A stretch of DNA of 64,000 nt from Idiomarina xiamenensis 10-D-4. GTDB lineage: Bacteria; Pseudomonadota; Gammaproteobacteria; Enterobacterales; Alteromonadaceae. The position numbers and the translations under genes were made by a program. The notes under the pieces were generated by a model. It saw only the letters and a list, made by a program, of their open reading frames with translations, had not been told where the DNA came from and ran no database searches. Of the stretch, positions 57,818 through 64,000 are shown piece after piece. The stretch is taken from positions 1 through 64,000 of the forward strand of contig NZ_AMRG01000014.1 of assembly GCF_000299895.1 (NCBI RefSeq). The letters run 5' to 3'. Position 1 is the first letter of the stretch. Every line of letters begins with the position of its first letter.

Positions 57818-57845
57818 CGGACAGCAGCAATAGGGCTAAGCAAAG

Positions 57846-57874
57846 AAAAACGCACCAATTTGGTGCGTTTTTTT
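57846..57874. terminator. Bidirectional terminator between lipoprotein and chemoreceptor genes
   Basis: CGCACCAA-TT-TGGTGCG with A and T tracts on both sides. Confidence 0.88.
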
Positions 57875-57910
57875 ACTTAGAGCGCGTTAGTGGCATCTTC
57901 ATCGTAGCGG

Positions 57911-59551
57911 TTACACTTTAAAACGGCCGACATTGCCGCTAAGTCGCTCGCCGCTTTGGCCGATGTTGCCGGTGGCATCGCTGACCCGACTGGCGTTTTC
58001 TAGGCTGTGGTGACTGAGTTCATGCAGCTCAGAAATATTGCGATTGACGTCATCCACCACCTGACTTTGCTCTTCGGTCGCGGTGGCGATTTGGGTGATC
58101 ATGTTATTTGCCATGTCGACCGAGCGATTGAGTTCACGGATGGTGGTTTGCAGTTGGTCGGTCATGCTGACCACTTGTGACGCTTGCTGATGGCCGCTAT
58201 CGATAGCGCTAACCGCTTCATTCACGCCTTTTTCCAAGCCAGCAAGCATGCGGTCGATATCGTCGGTTGATTGCTGAGTGCGGCTTGCCAAGGTACGCAC
58301 CTCGTCGGCGACCACCGCAAAACCGCGACCTTGTTCACCCGCTCGTGCGGCCTCGATGGCCGCATTCAAGGCCAATAAGTTGGTTTGGTCGGCAATATCG
58401 CGGATCACACCTAACACCGACATGATGCGTTTGGATTCGTTTGCCAGTTCGGTGATCACGCTATTAGCATGGTTGATCGCACCAGACAGTTGTTCGATGT
58501 CGTTGACCGAACGATTGACCACTTGCTGCGATTGTTCGCAGGCGTCGGCCGCTGTTTGCGTTTCGCCCAACGCGGTTTGAGAGCTTTGCGCCACTTCATG
58601 CACGGCATGGTTTAACTCGTTAATGGCGGTGGCGATTTGCTCTAAGTTATGGTTTTGCTGACGGCTATTGCGCTCGGCATCGTCGCTGGCTTGACGCAGC
58701 ACATCGACGCCCTCGGCAAGGGTGACGGCATCTTTGCCAACCATGCCGATAAGGCTTTGCAGATTGCTCATCAATTGATTAAAGGCTTTCGCCAGTTGCG
58801 TCAGCTCGTCTTTACCCGATTCGTCCAGTCGATGACGTAAATCGCCCTCGCCCTCGCTGATGGAGCGGATCATGTCGGTAAGCGCGTTGAGCCGCTTGGT
58901 CACCAACTTAGGACCAAAAACAATGCTCAAGGTACTGGCCAAAATCACCAAGATAATCACCGATACCAGCAACACCGCTTCGCGTTGGCTGGCCGCGGCG
59001 CCCTCGTCAGTAATGTTGTCGGCTTGCGCTTTTAGTGCCAAACCGACCTTGTCGTAATGGCTACGTAATCGCTCAAAGCTCTGTTGCACTTGATTTTCGC
59101 TATTATTGACAGCGGCGCTAACGTTGCCTGCGGCGGCTTGTTGCAACACCTCGCGGGCTTGGCTTAACCAGCGTTGATAATCCTGCTCGAACTGCTTAAT
59201 ACCCGCAAAAATTGCTGGATAATTGCTGACCATAGCTTTTACTTGGTTCAAACGATCATAGGCTTGTTGCGCATTTTCTTCGAAGTCTTGCCGATATTTG
59301 TCGGTGCCGGCTAACCCCAGTTCGCTGGCTAGCAAAAAGCTCTGATTTGCCGCCAGCGCTTGATACAAGTCGCGGTCGGCGTTAAGCGCTAATTCTAATG
59401 CATCGATGAAAGTGGTTGAGAGTTCTTTAGTGCTTTGGTTTAGTCGTTGGCTGTTGCTATAAGTTGCGGCGCTGACTACCAGCACCAACACTGCAATCGC
59501 CACGATAGGAATCGCGAATTTACTGCGAATAGATAGATTGCTCAAATTCAT
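57911..59551 (-). CDS. Methyl-accepting chemotaxis protein (4HB-type sensor)
   Basis: A chemoreceptor of about 546 residues. The first membrane helix (about 12-32) is followed by a helical periplasmic domain of four-helix-bundle size, the second helix (about 190-212), a HAMP domain ([26 protein letters not shown]) and the cytoplasmic signalling hairpin with tip [21 protein letters not shown] and [12 protein letters not shown]. No NWETF-type receptor tail is seen. The ATG at 59551, behind GAGGTG, was preferred to the GTG at 59557. The signal is unknown. Confidence 0.93.
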   Translation of the reverse strand: MNLSNLSIRSKFAIPIVAIAVLVLVVSAATYSNSQRLNQSTKELSTTFIDALELALNADRDLYQALAANQSFLLASELGLAGTDKYRQDFEENAQQAYDRLNQVKAMVSNYPAIFAGIKQFEQDYQRWLSQAREVLQQAAAGNVSAAVNNSENQVQQSFERLRSHYDKVGLALKAQADNITDEGAAASQREAVLLVSVIILVILASTLSIVFGPKLVTKRLNALTDMIRSISEGEGDLRHRLDESGKDELTQLAKAFNQLMSNLQSLIGMVGKDAVTLAEGVDVLRQASDDAERNSRQQNHNLEQIATAINELNHAVHEVAQSSQTALGETQTAADACEQSQQVVNRSVNDIEQLSGAINHANSVITELANESKRIMSVLGVIRDIADQTNLLALNAAIEAARAGEQGRGFAVVADEVRTLASRTQQSTDDIDRMLAGLEKGVNEAVSAIDSGHQQASQVVSMTDQLQTTIRELNRSVDMANNMITQIATATEEQSQVVDDVNRNISELHELSHHSLENASRVSDATGNIGQSGERLSGNVGRFKV

Positions 59552-59747
59552 AACCACCTCGGTTGCTTAAACGACCACTTTTATTACTATCGACAATAAC
59601 GCTACGTGATTCAGTAAAAAATGCCCGATTATGCCAATTGACGTACTGATAGTGATCAACTCGTGCGTGGTTTGCGTTGGTAATAGTAAGATAACGCCAC
59701 ATACATCATGCAAGTGGCCTATACTGGTTCAATCATGAGCAACCCAT

Positions 59748-59764
59748 TGCACTACTTTGGTGCT
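59748..59764. promoter_or_regulatory. NtrC-type enhancer site 1 upstream of glnA
   Basis: TGCACTACTTTGGTGCT closely fits the TGCACCA-N3-TGGTGCA enhancer recognised by NtrC/GlnG. Confidence 0.75.
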
Positions 59765-59788
59765 TTATAATGTATGCAGCCATGCAGT

Positions 59789-59805
59789 TGCACTATAGTG
59801 GTGCA
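59789..59805. promoter_or_regulatory. NtrC-type enhancer site 2 upstream of glnA
   Basis: TGCACTATAGTGGTGCA is the same palindrome with one arm mismatch, 41 bases (about four helical turns) from site 1, which is a spacing that favours cooperative binding. Confidence 0.8.
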
Positions 59806-59899
59806 TTTTTGGCGTTGATCATCAGTGGCACCACCAGTTGCCTTAAGCGATAACCGCTGTGTTTTTATAAGATCATGAATTTTAAATTAATAATTGTTC

Positions 59900-59915
59900 T
59901 GGCATATGCTTTGCA
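59900..59915 (+). promoter_or_regulatory. Sigma-54 promoter of glnA
   Basis: TGGCAT-ATGCT-TTGCA matches the -24/-12 consensus (TGGCAC-N5-TTGCW) at every position but one. It lies about 100 bases downstream of the nearer NtrC site and 57 bases before the glnA ATG. Confidence 0.85.
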
Positions 59916-59971
59916 ATGCCAGTCGTTAATCGAGCTTTTTCGTTCACGACAGTTTGATCGCGGAGGATCAC

Positions 59972-61381
59972 ATGTCAGCTAACAAGATTTTGGACACCAT
60001 CAAAGAACACGACGTTAAGTTTGTCGACTTACGCTTTACCGATACCAAAGGTAAAGAGCAGCACGTGACTATTCCGGTCGGTGCGGTTGACGAAGATTTC
60101 TTTGAAGGCGGTAAGTTATTTGACGGTTCATCGATTGCCGGTTGGAAAGGCATTAATGAATCAGACATGGTGTTGATGCCAGATGAAAGCACTATCGTAC
60201 TGGACCCGTTCACCGACGAAATGACCTTGATCATTCGCTGCGACGTGTTAGAGCCTGACACCATGCAGGGTTACGACCGCGATCCACGTTCTATCGCTAA
60301 GCGTGCGGAAGAGTTCTTACAGTCGTCAGGTATCGGTGATACTGCATTGTTCGGTCCTGAGCCTGAGTTTTTCTTGTTTAACGACGTACGTTTTCATACC
60401 GATATGGCTGGCTCGTTTTATAAAATCGACGCCGAAGAAGCCAAATGGAACTCAGGTCGTGACTATGCTGAAGGCAACTTGGCCCACCGTCCAGGCGTGA
60501 AAGGCGGTTACTTCCCAGTACCACCGGTTGATTCTGCACACGATATCCGTAGCACCATGAGCTTGGTGATGGAAGACATGGGCTTGGTAGTCGAAGCGCA
60601 CCACCACGAGGTCGCAACAGCTGGTCAGAACGAAATCGCCACACGCTTTAACACCATGGTCACGAAAGCCGATGAAATTCAGGTCTATAAATATGTGGTG
60701 CACAATGTCGCACACTCATATGGTATGACCGCGACCTTCATGCCAAAACCACTGGTCGGTGATAATGGCTCGGGTATGCATTGCCATATGTCAATTTCTA
60801 AAGACGGCAAAAACCTGTTTGCTGGCGACCAGTACGCCGGTTTAAGCGAAACCGCGCTGTACTACATCGGTGGTATCATCAAGCACGCGCGTGCTATCAA
60901 TGCCTTCACTAACCCATCGACCAACTCGTACAAGCGTTTAGTACCGGGTTTTGAAGCGCCAGTGATGCTGGCTTACTCGGCACGTAACCGTTCCGCGTCC
61001 ATCCGTATTCCGATGGTATCAAGCGCTAAAGCTCGCCGTATCGAAGTACGCTTCCCTGACCCTAGTGCCAACCCGTACTTGTGCTTTACCGCACTGCTGA
61101 TGGCTGGTCTTGATGGTATTCGCAACAAGATCCATCCTGGCGACGCCATGGACAAAGACCTGTACAACTTGCCACCAGAAGAAGCGAAAGACATTCCAAC
61201 CGTTTGTCACTCGCTAGAAATGGCTCTGGAAGCGTTAGACAACGACCGCGACTTCCTTAAGCAAGGCGGTGTCATGTCTGATGAAATGATTGATGCTTAT
61301 ATTGCCTTGAAATATAACGAAGTAGAAACCTTGAAGAAGACCACTCACCCGGTCGAATTCGATATGTACTACAGCGTGTAA
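59972..61381 (+). CDS. glnA: Glutamine synthetase type I (GlnA)
   Basis: A 469-residue dodecameric enzyme that makes glutamine from glutamate and ammonia. It starts [22 protein letters not shown] at an ATG preceded by GGAGG; a longer frame from 59954 was rejected. FDGSSIAGW, the metal site [19 protein letters not shown] and the adenylylation tyrosine in [15 protein letters not shown] are present, so activity should be adjusted by GlnE. It is expressed from the sigma-54 promoter upstream, and a terminator separates it from glnL. Confidence 0.97.
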   Translation: MSANKILDTIKEHDVKFVDLRFTDTKGKEQHVTIPVGAVDEDFFEGGKLFDGSSIAGWKGINESDMVLMPDESTIVLDPFTDEMTLIIRCDVLEPDTMQGYDRDPRSIAKRAEEFLQSSGIGDTALFGPEPEFFLFNDVRFHTDMAGSFYKIDAEEAKWNSGRDYAEGNLAHRPGVKGGYFPVPPVDSAHDIRSTMSLVMEDMGLVVEAHHHEVATAGQNEIATRFNTMVTKADEIQVYKYVVHNVAHSYGMTATFMPKPLVGDNGSGMHCHMSISKDGKNLFAGDQYAGLSETALYYIGGIIKHARAINAFTNPSTNSYKRLVPGFEAPVMLAYSARNRSASIRIPMVSSAKARRIEVRFPDPSANPYLCFTALLMAGLDGIRNKIHPGDAMDKDLYNLPPEEAKDIPTVCHSLEMALEALDNDRDFLKQGGVMSDEMIDAYIALKYNEVETLKKTTHPVEFDMYYSV

Positions 61382-61429
61382 GCGTAATTTTGAGCCGCGC
61401 TAGGAGCACCTAAGCGACGCTTTAATTAG

Positions 61430-61462
61430 GCCCTCTGCGGTGTTCCCGCCGGGGGCTTTTTT
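61430..61462 (+). terminator. Rho-independent terminator after glnA
   Basis: GCCCTCTGCGG-TGTTC-CCGCCGGGGGC followed by six T, with two imperfect pairs. Confidence 0.82.
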
Positions 61463-61502
61463 ATGTCATTTGACCTGCGGTAGCTGGTTATTTAAATTAC
61501 TA

Positions 61503-61519
61503 TGCACCATAATGGTGCA
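61503..61519. promoter_or_regulatory. Perfect NtrC-type palindrome upstream of glnL
   Basis: TGCACCATAATGGTGCA has two perfect arms of the NtrC consensus. It lies 27 bases before the glnL start, a position suited to repression of glnL-glnG by their own product, as at glnLp in enteric bacteria. Confidence 0.82.
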
Positions 61520-61546
61520 TAGTGATTATAGTCCGTGAGGTGAGTT

Positions 61547-62626
61547 TTGCCTTATCAACGTCTGCTCAATCAATTGCAAACCGCGGTGGTGATTTTGGAC
61601 CCCGCCTTGCATATCGAGTACATCAACGCGGCGGCCGAGACGCTGCTGGATAACAGCGCTAGCCGTTTATATCAGGTGCCGTTTTTAAGTTTATTTCGGT
61701 TCACCAGCATGAACCCGCAGTGGTTGTCGTTGTGCTTACATGAGCAACAGTCGGTTTCGGACAGTGAGGTGGTGTTAGAACTACAGAATCAACACAAAAT
61801 CACCGTTGAATTGGCGGCGCAACCGCTGCACAGCGAGCCTTGGCGGCATCACATTTTGTTGGAATTACGGCAAGTCGACCAGATCCGTCGTATTAGTCAG
61901 GAAACCGCGCAACAACATCAGCTGCATGCGGTACAAGCCTTGGTACGCGGCTTGGCGCACGAAATCAAAAATCCGTTGGGCGGTTTGCGCGGGGCGGCAC
62001 AACTATTGGCTCGTGAATTACCGACACCCGCTTTGACCGAATATACCGATTTGATCATGGCTCAGGCTGACCGTTTACGACACTTGGTTGACCGCCTATT
62101 AGGGCCAAACCGCATCATCGAGCGCGAGTTGACCAATATTCATGCGGTGCTTGAACAAGTATACCAAATGGTACGCCTAGAAGCGCCGGCAACGGTGCGG
62201 CTGGTACGCGATTACGACCCTAGTATTCCCGAATTGCTGATGCAGGCCGACGCGATTCAGCAAGCGTTGCTAAACATCGCTCGCAACGCGATTCAAGCCA
62301 TTGCGGCTGATGGTGAGGTGCGTTTTCGTACTCGTGTGCTGCATCAAGAGACCATCTATGGCAAGCGTATTCGGCAATGTCTGCTGGTCAGTATCATCGA
62401 TAACGGACCGGGTATCGACGCGACCATTCGTGACACCTTATTTTATCCGATGGTAACCAGCCGCGCCGAGGGCACCGGTCTAGGTTTATCCATCGCGCAA
62501 ACCATGGTGCAGCAGCACGGCGGTAAAATTGAGTTAAGCAGCGAGCCAGGCCATACCGAATTTGCCATTTATCTACCCTATGCCGACGCAACAGCGGGTA
62601 AGGTTAAGTCAGCGGAGCCAAACTAA
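61547..62626 (+). CDS. glnL: Nitrogen sensor histidine kinase NtrB/GlnL
   Basis: A 359-residue cytosolic kinase/phosphatase that controls NtrC in response to PII. An N-terminal PAS domain (about residues 5-110) precedes the H-box LAHEIKNPLGGLRGAAQLL. The N-box ALLNIARNAIQA and the G motifs DNGPGI and GTGLGLSIAQ complete the ATPase. It starts at TTG, behind GAGGTG; no in-frame ATG is better placed. The stop overlaps the glnG ATG by one base. Confidence 0.95.
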   Translation: MPYQRLLNQLQTAVVILDPALHIEYINAAAETLLDNSASRLYQVPFLSLFRFTSMNPQWLSLCLHEQQSVSDSEVVLELQNQHKITVELAAQPLHSEPWRHHILLELRQVDQIRRISQETAQQHQLHAVQALVRGLAHEIKNPLGGLRGAAQLLARELPTPALTEYTDLIMAQADRLRHLVDRLLGPNRIIERELTNIHAVLEQVYQMVRLEAPATVRLVRDYDPSIPELLMQADAIQQALLNIARNAIQAIAADGEVRFRTRVLHQETIYGKRIRQCLLVSIIDNGPGIDATIRDTLFYPMVTSRAEGTGLGLSIAQTMVQQHGGKIELSSEPGHTEFAIYLPYADATAGKVKSAEPN

Positions 62627-64000
62627 TGCTTAAAACTATCTGGATACTGGACGACGACGACTCCATGCGTTGGGTCATGCAACGCGCTTTCGCCAGCGTC
62701 GGTTATCAAGCGCAGGCATTTGATGGCGCGGAGTCGATGTTGGCTGCCTTGCAGCAGCAAGCCGCACCGGGGGCTTTGTTTTGCGATGTGCGTATGCCGG
62801 GTATGGACGGCATGCAGGTGTTAGCGCGTTTACGTGAGCAGCAGCCAGACTTACCGGTGGTGATCATGACGGCGCACTCCGATCTGGAAAGCGCCGTTAA
62901 CGCTTATCAGGGCGGCGCATTTGAATATTTGCCCAAGCCGTTTGATTTGGATGATGCGGTCAAGGTGGCCGAGCGCGCCATTCAGCATCATGAGTCACAG
63001 CGGGCACGGGAACATGACCAGACTTCGCAAAAAAAACAAAACCCCAGTGATCAAAGTGTTTCGCTGGGCGGTATTATTGGCGAAGCGCCCGCCATGCAAG
63101 ATGTTTTTCGTGCTATTGGACGCTTATCACGCTCCAGTGTCAGTGTTTTACTGACAGGCGCGTCGGGTACCGGTAAAGAATTGGTTGCTAGCGCTTTGCA
63201 CCGCCATAGTCCGCGTGCAGACAAACCATTCATTGCCCTAAATATGGCGGCGATTCCGGCCGATCTGATCGAATCGGAGTTATTTGGCCACGAAAAAGGC
63301 GCCTTTACCGGTGCCGATAAACGCCGCGCCGGACGCTTTGAACAAGCCAACGGCGGCACGCTATTTTTAGACGAAATCGGCGATATGCCGTTAGCCGTAC
63401 AAACGCGCTTATTACGCGTATTGGCTGAGGGGCAGTTTTATCCGGTTGGCGGGCACCAACCGATAACCGTTGATGTGCGCGTTATTGCTGCCACGCATCA
63501 GGCGTTAGAACGGTTGACCGAGCAGGGCGTGTTTCGCGAGGATCTTTATCATCGCTTAAACGTCATTCGGTTGCGCTTGCCGCCATTGGCCGAGCGCCGC
63601 AGCGATATTCCAGCGCTCGCCAATTTCTTTTTGCAGCAAGCCGCCGACGAATTACAGGTGCCGGTCAAGCGTTTGAGTCAAGCCGCCATACGGCAGCTGC
63701 AGCAAGCTCCTTGGCCGGGTAACGTGCGACAGTTACAAAACAGTTGTCGTTGGTTGACGGTGATGGCGGCGGGTGAGTTTATCGAGGCGAGTGATTTGCC
63801 GGGTGATTTATTTACCTGCCCGATGCCGAGTCCTAATGCCGATGAAGACAGTAGCGATGTCGGACAGTGGCGGCTGCTATTGAGTCAATGGTTGCAACAA
63901 GCCTCGCAGCGCGCTTTGTCAGAACCAGCGCCGCAGGGTATTTTAAAAGAACTGCTACCTGAAATTGAACAAATGGCGATCAACATCGCTCTACAGACAA
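62626..64000 (+). CDS. glnG: Nitrogen regulator NtrC/GlnG, truncated by window end
   Basis: The first 458 or so residues of the sigma-54 activator. The receiver domain (1-120) has DDDD near residue 9, the phosphorylation aspartate in CDVRMPGMDG and K in LPKPFD. The AAA+ domain has Walker A GASGTGKE, the sigma-54-contacting GAFTGA and Walker B FLDEIGDM. Only the end of the helix-turn-helix domain lies beyond the window. It shares its transcript with glnL and should bind the three palindromes found around glnA and glnL. Confidence 0.95.
   Translation, partial: MLKTIWILDDDDSMRWVMQRAFASVGYQAQAFDGAESMLAALQQQAAPGALFCDVRMPGMDGMQVLARLREQQPDLPVVIMTAHSDLESAVNAYQGGAFEYLPKPFDLDDAVKVAERAIQHHESQRAREHDQTSQKKQNPSDQSVSLGGIIGEAPAMQDVFRAIGRLSRSSVSVLLTGASGTGKELVASALHRHSPRADKPFIALNMAAIPADLIESELFGHEKGAFTGADKRRAGRFEQANGGTLFLDEIGDMPLAVQTRLLRVLAEGQFYPVGGHQPITVDVRVIAATHQALERLTEQGVFREDLYHRLNVIRLRLPPLAERRSDIPALANFFLQQAADELQVPVKRLSQAAIRQLQQAPWPGNVRQLQNSCRWLTVMAAGEFIEASDLPGDLFTCPMPSPNADEDSSDVGQWRLLLSQWLQQASQRALSEPAPQGILKELLPEIEQMAINIALQT

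Noticed and set aside
1-64000. CRISPR arrays, tRNA or rRNA genes, origin of replication
   Set aside because: No regularly spaced direct repeats, cloverleaf-like genes, rRNA segments or clustered DnaA boxes were seen by eye. A covariance-model scan would be needed to be certain about small RNAs.

Overview
The window looks like chromosome of a marine-type gammaproteobacterium, probably of the Alteromonadales/Vibrionales side. The evidence is the arg cluster ending in an argH with a fused ArgA-type acetyltransferase, a metJ-metL pair, a dam-damX-aroB-aroK-pilQ...pilM | mrcA block, argS-ftsN-hslVU, and a dtd-yihY-yiiD neighbourhood. The genus cannot be fixed from sequence alone. No rRNA, tRNA or CRISPR array was seen.

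Bases 1-5950 are an AT-richer accessory region. It holds a truncated minus-strand gene combining an HsdR_N-like nuclease region with a P-loop NTPase (1-1951), a complete IS3-family element with inverted repeats (2184-3495), an abortive-infection (Abi_C-like) gene broken by two in-frame stops (3622-4437), and an intact zinc-ribbon/HEPN-like gene (4561-5850). Three imperfect palindromes at 2077-2128, 4495-4538 and 5872-5939 share the layout of integron attC sites and bracket the last two genes. The region therefore looks like an integrase-less remnant of an integron array carrying defence-type cassettes, later hit by an IS. This is the most interesting part of the window.

Bases 6032-17152 (minus strand) carry a flavoprotein, a peroxiredoxin, rsmJ, elaA, dam, damX, aroB, aroK and a compact, glutamine-rich pil cluster in which PilO and PilP seem merged. 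The mrcA gene diverges from it. Bases 19914-28796 hold methionine and arginine biosynthesis: metL, metJ and argCBFGH(A), the last with a strong hairpin just before the argC start. Malic enzyme, rpmE, priA, argS, ftsN and hslVU follow to 37548.

Bases 37538-46727 hold an EAL phosphodiesterase, rraA and the full histidine utilisation set (hutG, hutI, hutC, hutU, hutH) with a perfect palindromic HutC-type operator. Bases 46789-55328 carry smaller housekeeping and membrane genes, a TetR regulator and a diguanylate cyclase. The right end has typA, a chemoreceptor and the nitrogen regulon glnA-glnL-glnG. There a sigma-54 promoter and three NtrC-type palindromes are readable. The window ends inside glnG.

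Several starts were moved from the longest reading frame on sequence grounds: metL, argC, priA, hslV, hslU, hutG, the DUF2959 lipoprotein, the TetR gene, the chemoreceptor and glnA.
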